64,000 nt of DNA from Paenibacillus pasadenensis. Lineage in GTDB: Bacteria > Bacillota > Bacilli > Paenibacillales > Paenibacillaceae. Within the stretch, counting starts at the first letter, position 1, and every line of letters begins with the position of its first letter. The notes under the pieces are model-generated. The model did not search any database. It worked only from the letters and a program-made list of their open reading frames with translations, and was not told the DNA's origin. Both the position numbers and the translations under genes were made by a program. The stretch lies in the NCBI RefSeq assembly GCF_023715725.1, contig NZ_JAMBOT010000006.1, positions 248,001 through 312,000 on the forward strand. The letters are read 5' to 3'. Below are positions 1 through 7,973 of this stretch, piece after piece.

Positions 1-177
1 CCGCCAGTGCGGCTAAAGGAGTATGAAGAAGCTGCGGCAGCGCCGCTGCGGGAAATGTTTGAAGATAATGTTGTGGATTTCATTGAATCGGCGGTGGCGA
101 CAAGGCTTGTCCCACTGCTGCTGTACCCTGATAACGTCAACATGAGAATCACTCCCAAACGTTTGTTCTGGTGTTAG
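1..177 (+). CDS. C-terminal end of an unidentified protein (partial)
   Basis: An open frame enters from the left edge and stops with TAG at 175-177, leaving 58 codons. The residues (acidic stretch FEDNVVDF, then ATRLVPLLLYP) have the composition of a real amphipathic protein, whereas both opposite-strand readings look like antisense shadow. I do not recognise the family. In Bacillus the divergent neighbour of lexA is the cell-division inhibitor yneA, but no LysM-like sequence is visible here. A candidate LexA box (156-169) falls inside its last codons. A divergent minus-strand ORF from 143 leftwards is the competing reading. Confidence 0.35.
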   Translation, partial: PPVRLKEYEEAAAAPLREMFEDNVVDFIESAVATRLVPLLLYPDNVNMRITPKRLFWC

Positions 178-184
178 ATTAACA

Positions 185-227
185 CGAACGCCTGTTTCCG
201 TCAACGTAATTTTGGAACATTTGTTCG
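185..227. promoter_or_regulatory. Two LexA (SOS) boxes, distal pair
   Basis: CGAACGCCTGTTTC lies at 185-198 and GGAACATTTGTTCG at 214-227. The second, read on the minus strand, is CGAACAAATGTTCC, which fits the Gram-positive LexA consensus CGAAC-RNRY-GTTYC at every position; the first has one mismatch. They lie 140-185 bp upstream of the lexA start, too far to block its promoter directly, so they may serve cooperative binding or a divergent transcript. Confidence 0.7.
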
Positions 228-270
228 CAAAATGTTTGCGCAATAAAAAGCTTCCTGATTTGACCAAAAG

Positions 271-315
271 CGAACAGCCGTTTCTCGAACTTATGTTTGT
301 GCGAACTCGGGTTCT
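271..315. promoter_or_regulatory. Three LexA (SOS) boxes at the lexA promoter
   Basis: CGAACAGCCGTTTC (271-284), CGAACTTATGTTTG (286-299) and CGAACTCGGGTTCT (302-315) each have the CGAAC-N4-GTT core and are spaced 15-16 bp start to start. The last two overlap the -35 element and the spacer of the lexA promoter, the expected layout for autorepression. The first box is the best match; the other two carry two and three mismatches to CGAACRNRYGTTYC. Confidence 0.8.
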
Positions 316-325
316 GTGCTATACT
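297..325 (+). promoter_or_regulatory. lexA promoter (sigma-A type)
   Basis: -35 TTGTGC at 297-302, a 17-bp spacer, and -10 TATACT at 320-325. Transcription would start near 332, leaving a leader of about 38 nt before the lexA ATG at 370. Two LexA boxes overlap it. Confidence 0.7.
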
Positions 326-369
326 TTGGAAAACCTTTGGTTACTAAAACCTATTCTGGAGTGAGTGCG

Positions 370-993
370 ATGTCTAAAGTTTCCAACCGCCAACAGGCGA
401 TACTCGACTTCATTAAGAATGAAGTGCGGGACAAAGGATACCCGCCTTCGGTCCGTGAGATCGGCGAGGCGGTAGGTCTGGCATCCAGCTCTACCGTACA
501 CGGCCATCTGGACCGTTTGGAGAAGAAAGGTCTTATCCGCCGCGACCCGACGAAGCCAAGAGCCATTGAGATTTTGGACGGCGATGCAACAGCGGAGCTT
601 CCGTTCCCGACTGCCGTGAGCAAAATTCCAGTTGTTGGAAAGGTTACAGCCGGGGTTCCGATCACCGCTACGGAGAATATTGAGGAGTATTTCCCTCTTC
701 CCACCCATTTTGTCGGGGATCATGAGGTATTCATGTTGAGCGTCGTAGGCGAGAGCATGATTGAAGCCGGTATACATAGCGGCGACTATGTCATCGTTCG
801 TCAGCAAGCTTCGGCAAGTAACGGAGATATCGTTGTGGCGATGACTGAAGATGACGAGGCTACTGTAAAGACCTTTTACAAGGAGAAGGATCATATCCGC
901 CTGCAGCCGGAGAACTCCTCCATGGAGCCGATTCGTTTGAAAAACGTCAGCATTCTTGGCAAGGTAATCGGTCTTTTCCGGGACATTCACTAA
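370..993 (+). CDS. lexA: LexA repressor
   Basis: LexA represses SOS genes and is inactivated by RecA-stimulated self-cleavage. The 207-residue product has the usual family length. The N-terminal winged helix-turn-helix (about residues 1-70) includes [21 protein letters not shown] as recognition region. The Ala-Gly cleavage site is at 94-95 (VTAGVP), and the Ser-Lys dyad is Ser129 (VVGESM) and Lys167 (ATVKTF). I chose the ATG at 370 over the in-frame upstream start at 316 because family members begin MSKVS/MTKLS and GGAGTG lies just upstream. A LexA-box array and promoter precede it, so it is autoregulated. A strong terminator follows. Confidence 0.97.
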   Translation: MSKVSNRQQAILDFIKNEVRDKGYPPSVREIGEAVGLASSSTVHGHLDRLEKKGLIRRDPTKPRAIEILDGDATAELPFPTAVSKIPVVGKVTAGVPITATENIEEYFPLPTHFVGDHEVFMLSVVGESMIEAGIHSGDYVIVRQQASASNGDIVVAMTEDDEATVKTFYKEKDHIRLQPENSSMEPIRLKNVSILGKVIGLFRDIH

Positions 994-1065
994 CTTATTG
1001 TCCATTCGTGTAGATTCAGGGGTGAGTTCCCTCCATTACCCCTATCATTCCGCCCTTATTCAACG

Positions 1066-1098
1066 AAACGCACACTCAGACAGAGTGTGCGTTTTTTT
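1066..1098 (+). terminator. Rho-independent terminator of lexA
   Basis: A perfect 12-bp stem (AAACGCACACTC, 1066-1077, with its complement at 1083-1094), loop AGACA, then a T run to 1097. It lies 73 bp after the lexA stop. Confidence 0.9.
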
Positions 1099-1158
1099 GT
1101 CAAAGGTTCCTATTTTTCGCCCAAGCAAACGCGGTTACAGCCGCTGAGCGCATTATCC

Positions 1159-1722
1159 TCACGGCACTTTATCCAAAAAGAACTGATTTCTGTAAATGAG
1201 GCGGCTGCCGGGAAACTTGAAGCTGAGATAGAACCCCGAATCTTGAATGTTTATGCCAACTAAAAACCTGCTTTTGACATAATGGCGAAGCAGACGTTTT
1301 AGCTTTTCTTCGTTATTTCGATTGATCGCTTCCGCTACATGACGGGCGAATAGCCGGCTGGCAGCCAGCTTACGGTATAACGGAATCACTGTCGCTGAAA
1401 TATGCCTCAGCACCGGCGTGCTGAATGTAAATTGTGCCATGCCAGGAATAATTGTCGTGGCATTTGTATAATGACCGACTGGCCCCGCAAAAATCAAATC
1501 TACAAAAAATCCGATTCCATTTGTACTGAATGAGTTCAACTGCGCATTTGGCACCTGTTTTCGAAACATTCGAAGCAGCGTATCCAAATCGGCCTCTCTT
1601 ACCGCTCTCGACCATCTCTCTGCATATCTGCGGCTTTTCACAAACTCCCGGTACAAAGGCAGCATCATGCCTGCTGTTTTAGAAATAAGAGCAGCTGACA
1701 CAGGCGGCATTGATGGCGGCAT
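1159..1722 (-). CDS. Hypothetical protein with two copies of a ~70-residue domain
   Basis: A 187-residue protein I cannot assign to a family. It consists of two related halves. Residues about 10-82 and about 100-175 align around PLYR(E/K), SR..A (YAERWSRAV / LFARHVAEA), a leucine/arginine helix and a closing G-F...F-P segment. Each half is mostly helical with a final beta hairpin. No signal peptide, obvious membrane segment or catalytic motif. AGGGGTG sits 7 nt before the ATG. It is monocistronic and faces lexA across a terminator; its start region is divergent from the small peptide gene at 1935. Confidence 0.7.
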   Translation of the reverse strand: MPPSMPPVSAALISKTAGMMLPLYREFVKSRRYAERWSRAVREADLDTLLRMFRKQVPNAQLNSFSTNGIGFFVDLIFAGPVGHYTNATTIIPGMAQFTFSTPVLRHISATVIPLYRKLAASRLFARHVAEAINRNNEEKLKRLLRHYVKSRFLVGINIQDSGFYLSFKFPGSRLIYRNQFFLDKVP

Positions 1723-1934
1723 TAGCGATCACCCCTGACGCTGATATTCCTTTCTAAACCCTGCTCAAACTATAGATACAGAGTATATGTGTCATTATCA
1801 AAAATTAGAACTTAATAAACAAATATTATTATTTTAATATTATTTGTTTTTCCCATCACTTGAGTCGGTTTTAACGCAACTATATTCAATTTAAATCCGT
1901 ATTGGAAAAGAAATGAATTATTGGAGGATTAAAA

Positions 1935-2150
1935 TTGGAACAATTACGCCGAGGATTCAGTAATGGTTGGGAGTTCATCTCTTCTTTTTTTAAAACCACA
2001 TGGAGCATAATTGCAGCAGTATCAAATTTTATATGGAAGGTAATTGCGGTCTTTACTAAATTCATCTGGACCGTGATAGTGACAATATTCAAAGGTATCG
2101 GGTATCTTTTGAAGATTATAGCCTATATCGGAAAACTACTCGAAAGTTAA
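1935..2150 (+). CDS. Small hydrophobic 11-residue-repeat peptide
   Basis: A 71-residue product starting at TTG 1935, with TTGGAGG at 1921-1927 as a well-spaced ribosome site. Trp occurs at residues 12, 23, 34 and 45, exactly every 11 residues, with a fifth degenerate unit at Gly56. The units run W-[STK]-[IV]-I-[AV]-x-[VF]-x-[NKT]-[FK]-I, a hendecad pattern giving a long amphipathic or membrane-embedded helix. Lys and Arg outnumber acidic residues (about +5). Function unknown. A leaderless Trp/Lys-rich antimicrobial peptide or a small membrane-surface protein are both possible. No immunity or transport gene is adjacent, which weakens the bacteriocin idea. Confidence 0.65.
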   Translation: MEQLRRGFSNGWEFISSFFKTTWSIIAAVSNFIWKVIAVFTKFIWTVIVTIFKGIGYLLKIIAYIGKLLES

Positions 2151-2274
2151 GAAAAACTTATAAACAGTTTTAAGTAACTGACAATGTTTCTATTAAACTT
2201 AGACCATTGCCAGATTCAAACTAGCAAGCTCCTCCATATGATGCAAATAAGATATATTTCTAGGAGGAGATTGG

Positions 2275-2778
2275 ATGGGCCAAGGAAGTACATTAGGTTT
2301 CATTCTTGTGTTGTTTATTCTGTTGGTGATTGTCACTAAAACCTTTGGTACGTATAAAGGACGTTATAACGGTATCAATAATGGAAACGAAAATGATAAC
2401 GGCTCAGGGGCTTTGGATCGAGAGAATTTTAGAATTGTCAATAATACTTCTAGTATAACGTTCACCTACAACAACATGCCTGGGGCTATTCAGCCCTCGC
2501 CAACCGATGTCATGCTTCCACGCGTAGGAGAAAACTTCTTTGAGCTGCCATTTGTTTTGGGCAGTTGGATAAGCAGAACAATGTCTTACACTGGGACATT
2601 TCCTGATGGCTCTGATGCCGGAACGCTTCAATTTACACTGAATGAAAGAAATCTTTTTGTCAACAACCAGTATTACCGGTACACCTCTATAGACGCAGTA
2701 AGCGTACCGCCTGGAACGGCATACACTACAAGCTCATTACGGTTAACCGTCAGCGATGGCGCAACCCCATTTCGATAG
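2275..2778 (+). CDS. Membrane-anchored protein with YjcZ/Tiny_TM-like N-terminus
   Basis: 167 residues. Residues 8-24 (GFILVLFILLVIVTKTF) match the short helix of the YjcZ/Tiny_TM_bacill family, whose members are usually tiny sporulation-associated proteins. Here it is followed by a Gly/Asn-rich linker (about 26-48) and a ~115-residue beta-rich domain with no Cys. Five genes at 26.9-29.7 kb share this layout, but this copy is the most divergent. AGGAGG at 2262-2267 precedes the ATG by 7 nt. CATATGATG at 2235-2243 resembles sigma-K/sigma-E -10 elements, but no good -35 was found. I infer an N-in, C-out surface or forespore-membrane protein; the substrate is unknown. Confidence 0.75.
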   Translation: MGQGSTLGFILVLFILLVIVTKTFGTYKGRYNGINNGNENDNGSGALDRENFRIVNNTSSITFTYNNMPGAIQPSPTDVMLPRVGENFFELPFVLGSWISRTMSYTGTFPDGSDAGTLQFTLNERNLFVNNQYYRYTSIDAVSVPPGTAYTTSSLRLTVSDGATPFR

Positions 2779-2844
2779 TACCTGAACAGAAATTGGTTGC
2801 AAACAATCTTTTTTTTCCAAAATTACAGCTTTGACATAGACACA

Positions 2845-2873
2845 CAAAAAAACCTTGACCAAAAAGGTCAAGG
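2845..2873 (-). terminator. Terminator of glnRA
   Basis: Stem CCTTGACC/GGTCAAGG (2853-2860 and 2866-2873) with an A5 loop; on the minus strand it is followed by a run of seven or more T. It lies just after the glnA stop and may also stop the plus-strand gene ending at 2778. Confidence 0.85.
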
Positions 2874-2884
2874 CTTTTTCCATT

Positions 2885-4213
2885 TTAATACAGCGTCAGA
2901 TACTGGTCTCTCTCCCACTCATGCACTTGCGTCTTGTACATATCCCACTCAATTTCTTTCAGCTCATAGAAGTGGGCAAGAGCGTGGTCGCCGAGCGCTT
3001 CCGTGATGATCTCGCTGCGCAGCAGCTCGTTGAGCGCTTCGCGCAGATCTTCCGGCAAGCTCGGAATGCCCTCGTCCAGACGCTCTTCGTCGGTCATAAC
3101 GTAAATGTTGCGGTCCGTCGGAGCCGGAAGCGGGTACTTGTTGCGAATGCCGTCCAGTCCGGATTTCAGCATAACCGCCAGCGCCAGGTACGGATTGGCA
3201 GCCGGGTCCGGATTGCGGACTTCTACGCGTGTGCTCATGCCGCGCGAAGCCGGGATACGAATCATCGGGCTGCGGTTGCTCGCAGACCATGCAACGTAAC
3301 AAGGAGCCTCATAACCCGGTACAAGACGTTTATAGCTGTTAACGGTCGGATTCGTAATTGCAGCCATCGCACGAGCGTGGCGCAGAATACCTGCCATGTA
3401 GTAGCGGGCTTCCGTGCTCAGGCCCAACGTGTCGCTTTCATCGTAGAAAGCATTTTCGCTGCCGCGGAACAACGATTGGTGGCAGTGCATACCGGAGCCG
3501 TTTACGCCAAAAAGAGGTTTAGGCATAAATGTAGCATGCAGTCCGTGCTGCCGCGCTACCGTTTTGACCACAAGCTTAAACGTCTGAATCTGATCCGCCG
3601 CTTTGATGGCGTCGGCATATTTAAAGTCAATCTCGTGCTGGCCGGGAGCAACTTCATGGTGGGAAGCTTCAATTTCAAAGCCCATCTCTTCCAGCGTCAG
3701 CACGATTTCCCGGCGGCAGTTCTCGCCCAGATCCATTGGCGCCAAATCGAAATATCCGCCCTGGTCGTTAAGCTCAGTTGTCGGTTCGCCCTTCTCGTTC
3801 GTCTTGAACAGGAAAAACTCCGGCTCAGGTCCAACGTTCATGGCCGTATAACCCATTTCCTCGGCTTCCTTGAGAGCGCGCTTAAGAATACCGCGAGGGT
3901 CGCCGGCAAACGGTGTGCCGTCCGGCATGTAGATGTCACAGATAAGACGAGCGACACGGTCCTGCGTTACCCAAGGGAATACAACCCAAGTGCTCAGGTC
4001 TGGATAGAGGTACATGTCAGATTCTTCGATCCGAACGTAACCTTCAATGGAAGATCCGTCAAACATCATCTTGTTGTCCAACGCTTTTTCAAGCTGGCTG
4101 ACGGGAATTTCGACGTTTTTGATCGTGCCAAGCAGATCGGTGAACTGCAGACGGATAAAACGCACATTCTGTTCCTGCGCGATACGGGTAATATCTTCTT
4201 TGGTATAACTCAA
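2885..4213 (-). CDS. glnA: Glutamine synthetase, type I
   Basis: Makes glutamine from glutamate, ammonia and ATP. The 442 residues fit the GSI-alpha size of Firmicutes. Visible signatures include DGSSIEG near residue 52, the FKTNEKGEP region, [16 protein letters not shown], the ATP-binding [16 protein letters not shown] and [17 protein letters not shown]. The start is TTG at 4213 (TTG-AGT-TAT) with GAGGAG about 9 nt upstream; no ATG fits better. It is 35 nt downstream of glnR, so it forms the glnRA operon and should be repressed by GlnR under nitrogen excess. In this family feedback-inhibited GlnA also controls GlnR activity. Confidence 0.97.
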   Translation of the reverse strand: MSYTKEDITRIAQEQNVRFIRLQFTDLLGTIKNVEIPVSQLEKALDNKMMFDGSSIEGYVRIEESDMYLYPDLSTWVVFPWVTQDRVARLICDIYMPDGTPFAGDPRGILKRALKEAEEMGYTAMNVGPEPEFFLFKTNEKGEPTTELNDQGGYFDLAPMDLGENCRREIVLTLEEMGFEIEASHHEVAPGQHEIDFKYADAIKAADQIQTFKLVVKTVARQHGLHATFMPKPLFGVNGSGMHCHQSLFRGSENAFYDESDTLGLSTEARYYMAGILRHARAMAAITNPTVNSYKRLVPGYEAPCYVAWSASNRSPMIRIPASRGMSTRVEVRNPDPAANPYLALAVMLKSGLDGIRNKYPLPAPTDRNIYVMTDEERLDEGIPSLPEDLREALNELLRSEIITEALGDHALAHFYELKEIEWDMYKTQVHEWERDQYLTLY

Positions 4214-4248
4214 TGCAATCGGCTCCTCGCGTTAAAAAGTAGGATGTA

Positions 4249-4662
4249 TTATCGCTTGTTGTTAAAGAAACGGCTTAACTGGCCTTGAATCAAGGAGGCT
4301 TTGCCCGGACGCTTCTCCTGCAGCTGCTGCTTGAGCAGCAAACGCAGCTGGGAATCGCTGAGCTCGCGCCGCCGGACCTCGGAAATTTCCGTCATAACGG
4401 TCGCTTCCTCCGACTCCTTGGACACCGGATTCATGACTTGCTTGATTCCGGCAATATTGACGCCTTTCTCAATCAGAGACTTGATTTCGAGCAACCGTTC
4501 CACATCGTTAAATGAAAACAGGCGCTGATTGCCGGAAGTACGCGCCGGTACAATCAGCTCATGCTGCTCATAATAACGGATCTGTCTGGCCGTCAAATCC
4601 GTTAATTTCATAACAATCCCGATGGGAAACAACGCCATATTGCGGCGAATATCGTCAGCCAT
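4249..4662 (-). CDS. glnR: GlnR, MerR-family nitrogen repressor
   Basis: 137 residues starting MADDIRRN. The MerR-type winged helix (about residues 14-80) carries the sequence LTARQIRYYEQHELI. The C-terminal tail (LSRFFNNKR) matches the region that in Bacillus and Paenibacillus GlnR senses feedback-inhibited GlnA. I chose ATG 4662 because the nine upstream residues are unlike the family and a GGAAGG site lies just before. It is the first gene of glnRA, with its own promoter and a 17-bp GlnR/TnrA site upstream. Confidence 0.95.
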   Translation of the reverse strand: MADDIRRNMALFPIGIVMKLTDLTARQIRYYEQHELIVPARTSGNQRLFSFNDVERLLEIKSLIEKGVNIAGIKQVMNPVSKESEEATVMTEISEVRRRELSDSQLRLLLKQQLQEKRPGKASLIQGQLSRFFNNKR

Positions 4663-4702
4663 GTTCACATCAACCTTCCAGTTACACAAATGTTATACGT
4701 AT

Positions 4703-4731
4703 ATTGTAACGGCACAACATGAACATGTCAA
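4703..4731 (-). promoter_or_regulatory. glnRA promoter
   Basis: On the minus strand, -35 TTGACA (4726-4731), a 17-bp spacer and -10 TACAAT (4703-4708): a near-consensus sigma-A promoter giving a leader of about 35 nt before glnR. Confidence 0.85.
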
Positions 4732-4748
4732 TCGATGTCAGGTTCTCG

Positions 4749-4765
4749 TGTGAGTTTACATTACA
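4749..4765. promoter_or_regulatory. GlnR/TnrA binding site
   Basis: TGTGAGTTTACATTACA fits the known 17-bp consensus TGTNA-N7-TNACA without mismatch. It starts 18 bp upstream of the glnR -35 box and overlaps the last codons of the preceding gene (4756-6006). A site in this position would suit activation or upstream-assisted repression. Confidence 0.8.
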
Positions 4766-6006
4766 ATAATCTCCTGCTTCACCAAACGCTCCAACGATTG
4801 CAACAAACCGTACTTTACATGCGCATAGGTGAGTCCGCCTTGCATGTAGGCTATATAAGGCTCGCGGATTGGCGCATCCGCCGACAGCTCCAGGCTTCCG
4901 CCCTGAATAAATGCGCCAGCCGCCATAATGACCGGGTGTTCGTAACCCGGCATATCCCACGCTTCCGGCACGACATGTGAATCAACGGCAGCAGCCGCCT
5001 GAATGCCCTGCACAAAAGCGGTCAGCGCTTCCGCTTTGCCAAAGCGGATAGCCTGAATCAGATCGGTGCGCGGCTCGTCCCAGCGAGGCGATGTTTCAAA
5101 GCCGAGCTGCTGGAATAATCCAGCAGCGAGCACGCTCCCCTTCAGCGCTTGTCCTACCATATGCGGCGCCAAAAACAATCCTTGATACATCGCTCGCAGC
5201 GTATCCAGCATCGCGCCGACCTCAGCGCCGATGCCCGGAGCCGTCAAACGATATGCCGCAGCCTGGACGGCTTCTGCCGTCCCGGCTATGTATCCTCCCG
5301 TAGCGGCGAGACCGCCGCCAGGATTTTTGATTAATGAACCGGCGATCAGGTCCGCTCCGACCTCTGTCGGCTCGCGCAGCTCCGTGAACTCGCCGTAACA
5401 ATTATCCACGAACACCTTTACATCCGGCTTGATTTTTTTGACTCGCGCCACCATCTCGCCGATCTGCTCCACAGTGAATGACGCCCGCCAGTCGTACCCT
5501 CTGGAGCGTTGTAATCCGATTACTTTCGTATTTGGCCCGATAAGAGATTCGGCGAGCGCCCAATCAATTCCGCCGTCCTCCGTCAGCGCCGCTTCCTTAT
5601 AACGAATGCCAAAGTCCTGAAGGGAACCTGTTCCGTCTCCAGGTTTGCCAATTACTTTATGCAGCGTGTCATAGGGCCTGCCTGTCAAATACAACAGTTC
5701 ATCTCCCGGGCGGAGCAGGCCGAACAGCGCGCAGCTGATCGTATGGGTGCCGGACGCAAAATGCGGCCTCACAAGCGCCGCTTCGGCGCCAAAAACCTCG
5801 GCATAGACCAAATCCAGCACCTCGCGGCCCCGGTCATTGTATCCATATCCGGTTGATCCGCTGAAATGAAAGTCGCTTACCTTATATTTTTGAAAGGCGC
5901 GAATAACCTTCCACTGATTCTCTTCCGCTGTGCGGTCCAGCTCTTTAAATCGGGGCTCCATAAGCTCCTCGGCATCCCGTGTAAGCTTGCTTAGTTTATC
6001 CATCAT
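4756..6006 (-). CDS. PLP-dependent C-S lyase-like enzyme (methionine gamma-lyase/YnbB family)
   Basis: 416 residues, fold-type I PLP enzyme of the group often annotated as methionine gamma-lyase family or aluminium resistance protein (YnbB in Bacillus, also next to glnR). The PLP lysine is in SLIKNPGGG. The segments FSGSTGYGYNDRGRE, HFASGTHTI and VDNCYGEF are typical of the group. The true substrate has not been established for most members. ATG 6006 is followed by a second ATG at 6003; AAGGAG lies 12 nt upstream, a slightly long gap. A terminator separates it from spoVK. Its 3' end carries the GlnR site of glnRA. Confidence 0.9.
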   Translation of the reverse strand: MMDKLSKLTRDAEELMEPRFKELDRTAEENQWKVIRAFQKYKVSDFHFSGSTGYGYNDRGREVLDLVYAEVFGAEAALVRPHFASGTHTISCALFGLLRPGDELLYLTGRPYDTLHKVIGKPGDGTGSLQDFGIRYKEAALTEDGGIDWALAESLIGPNTKVIGLQRSRGYDWRASFTVEQIGEMVARVKKIKPDVKVFVDNCYGEFTELREPTEVGADLIAGSLIKNPGGGLAATGGYIAGTAEAVQAAAYRLTAPGIGAEVGAMLDTLRAMYQGLFLAPHMVGQALKGSVLAAGLFQQLGFETSPRWDEPRTDLIQAIRFGKAEALTAFVQGIQAAAAVDSHVVPEAWDMPGYEHPVIMAAGAFIQGGSLELSADAPIREPYIAYMQGGLTYAHVKYGLLQSLERLVKQEIIVM

Positions 6007-6056
6007 GACGTATACAAACTCCTTGTTGTAGGTGTGATTTTGAATGTATTCGAACG

Positions 6057-6091
6057 AAAAGGGCCTGTGCAGCGGAAAGCTGCCCAAGCCC
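6057..6091 (-). terminator. Terminator of spoVK
   Basis: Imperfect GC-rich hairpin: on the minus strand GGGCTTGGGCAGC pairs with GCTGCACAGGCCC around TTTCC, then TTTTC. It starts 12 bp beyond the spoVK stop. Confidence 0.7.
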
Positions 6092-6102
6092 GTCTAGTTA
6101 CG

Positions 6103-7131
6103 TTAACCGTCTGGCTTTCCCTTGCCGTCAAAACGCATATCCTCCGGCCGGATGCTCATCAGCTCCGCACGGCCCGGGCTGGCGCTCTGGTAATGAGTCA
6201 ACAACCGAACGGCCTGATGCCGGATCGCCTTCTCGATCAAATTGCGCACGTACCGGGCGTTACTGAAGGAATAGAGCGTCGCAGTTTTCTCCAGCATCAA
6301 ATGGGTCCTTAGCTTGAACACTGTCTGCGGCATAAGCGCATAGTCGCGGTCCTTTGCCATCAGCTCCGCAATTTGAATCAGCTGGTCAACGGTATAATCA
6401 GGAAATTCGATTTGAATCGGAAACCGCGACGGCAAGCCGGGATTGGTCATCAGGAAATGCTCGATCTCCAGCGGGTATCCGGCTAATATAAGCACAAACT
6501 GATTCCGGTGATCCTCCATCGCTTTGACAAGCGTATCGATCGCTTCCTTGCCAAAATCCTTTTCCCCGCCGCGGGCAAGACTGTACGCCTCATCCACAAA
6601 CAGCACTCCGCCAAGCGCTTTTTTGACCAGATCACGCGTCTTCTGCGCCGTATGTCCGATATACTCCCCGACGAGATCCGCCCGCTCCACCTCAATCAGA
6701 TGGCCCTTGGACAGAAGCCCCATTTTTTGAAACAGCTTGGCGACGATGCGCGCAATCGTCGTTTTGCCTGTACCGGGATTACCTTTAAAAATCATATGAT
6801 AAACTTGGGCGCCACCGGAAAGTCCCGCTTCCGTTCTCATTTGGCTAATGAGCAACAGAGCGTAGATTTCATAGATGAGCGATTTGACGCCCTCCATTCC
6901 GACCATATGATCCATTTCCTTTTGAATCTCCAAATAAGGATCGGAGGCAGGCGGCACAGCGGCCGGTTTAGCCGGAACGACGGAAGGCTCGGCGCTATCG
7001 GCCGCGCCGGCTAACGCCGGCGCGGAGGTGCCTAGTCCATATGTTTCGTGATGGCGCAGCACAACATTGATTTGGCGTGAGGGTCTGGAACTGTTGGCTC
7101 CCGAAGCGGCGCGTCCGTTCATCTGCGGCAT
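6103..7131 (-). CDS. spoVK: SpoVK, AAA ATPase of sporulation stage V
   Basis: A CbxX/CfqX-type AAA+ ATPase needed for spore maturation in Bacillus; its target is not defined. 342 residues. A variable N-terminus (about 1-65, Ala/Pro-rich) precedes the AAA module: Walker A GNPGTGKTT near residues 117-125, Walker B VLFVDEAYSL near 177-186, sensor region FVLILAGYP, and the arginine-containing NPGLPSRFP. ATG 7131 is preferred to GTG 7134 because AGAAGGGA is then well spaced. It sits between the DUF218 gene and the YnbB-like gene, as in Bacillus, but the hflX/ynbA gene found there is missing. Confidence 0.93.
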   Translation of the reverse strand: MPQMNGRAASGANSSRPSRQINVVLRHHETYGLGTSAPALAGAADSAEPSVVPAKPAAVPPASDPYLEIQKEMDHMVGMEGVKSLIYEIYALLLISQMRTEAGLSGGAQVYHMIFKGNPGTGKTTIARIVAKLFQKMGLLSKGHLIEVERADLVGEYIGHTAQKTRDLVKKALGGVLFVDEAYSLARGGEKDFGKEAIDTLVKAMEDHRNQFVLILAGYPLEIEHFLMTNPGLPSRFPIQIEFPDYTVDQLIQIAELMAKDRDYALMPQTVFKLRTHLMLEKTATLYSFSNARYVRNLIEKAIRHQAVRLLTHYQSASPGRAELMSIRPEDMRFDGKGKPDG

Positions 7132-7157
7132 CACTATCCCTTCTACAAATGTTAACT

Positions 7158-7973
7158 CTACAAGTGTATTCGGGAGAGATAAGCCATATTAACAGATTTC
7201 ACGCCAGTCAGCATAAGAAGCTTATCCAGCTGCCATTTGCCGAAGGCGAGCGTCTCTCGGGTCTGGTTGCGCGCCGCATTCAGCACCTTGGACTTAACGG
7301 AGCTGACGGCAGGATCCTCAAAACCGATAAACCGGGCAATATCGAGCGCTCTCGCAGCATGATATTCATGCGTAACGATTAAGTAAGAGTTAATTCCGCG
7401 CTGCTTGGCTACTGCACGGCTGTAAACCAAGTTTTCGTACGTGCTCGTAGCCCGGTTCTCCAGAAAGATATCCTCTTGCGGAACGCCTTTGGATACAAGG
7501 TAGATCCTCATCCCTTGCGCTTCCGTCAGCGTGGATCCGTTGCGGTCCAGGCCGCCGGACACGATCAGCTTGTCCACCCGGCCCTCCCGGTAAAGCTTCA
7601 ACGCCTGATCCAGCCGCTCTCTCAGTCCGGGGCTTGGCTTGTTATTCCATAACGCCGCGCCGAGCACTATCGCCGCCTCTCGCTGCGGCGCCGGATTCAG
7701 AGGCTCGTATTGCGTAATCCGCCAGAACAGCCACCCTGCCATAAATATTCCGCAGCAGATTAAAACCAATCCAACGCGGAAAAGACGGCCTGCCAGGCCG
7801 CCCTGCCCTTTCCGTTTACGCTTGCCCGCCCCGGAACGAGGCGTTGTACTCTTGCGAACCGTTTTTGTTTTGTCGCCGAGATCTTTTTGAGGCTGGCCTT
7901 TATTACCGGACGATTCCTGTTTAACCGATGTCTTCGACTTCGGCGCGGAAGAAGGTCTAGTTGCCGGGCTCAT
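7158..7973 (-). CDS. YdcF/SanA-like DUF218 membrane protein
   Basis: 271 residues. A Lys/Ser/Pro-rich cytoplasmic tail (1-60) is followed by one transmembrane segment (about 65-88) and an extracellular DUF218 domain: AIVLGAALWN, ERLDQALKLYREGRVDKLIVSGG, TEAQGMRIYLVSKGVPQEDIF, and YLIVTHEYHAARA. DUF218 proteins (SanA, ElyC, YdcF) are linked to cell-envelope integrity in other bacteria; the reaction is unproven. Its ATG overlaps the stop of the DUF402 gene (ATGA), so the two are translationally coupled. The long basic tail is unusual. Confidence 0.85.
   Translation of the reverse strand: MSPATRPSSAPKSKTSVKQESSGNKGQPQKDLGDKTKTVRKSTTPRSGAGKRKRKGQGGLAGRLFRVGLVLICCGIFMAGWLFWRITQYEPLNPAPQREAAIVLGAALWNNKPSPGLRERLDQALKLYREGRVDKLIVSGGLDRNGSTLTEAQGMRIYLVSKGVPQEDIFLENRATSTYENLVYSRAVAKQRGINSYLIVTHEYHAARALDIARFIGFEDPAVSSVKSKVLNAARNQTRETLAFGKWQLDKLLMLTGVKSVNMAYLSRIHL

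Noticed and set aside
13..267. 84-residue minus-strand ORF upstream of lexA
   Set aside because: Its residues are Arg/His/Phe-rich with no family likeness to YneA, and it covers several LexA boxes. It looks like the shadow of the plus-strand partial frame and the promoter region.
1817..1849. AT-rich inverted repeat between the duplicated-domain gene and the peptide gene
   Set aside because: A nine-base AT-only stem in a very AT-rich divergent gap is likely by chance and ends no gene.
2855..4288. 477-codon plus-strand ORF opposite glnA
   Set aside because: Complete antisense to glnA; composition rich in Arg, His and Val as expected from a shadow, and no ribosome site.
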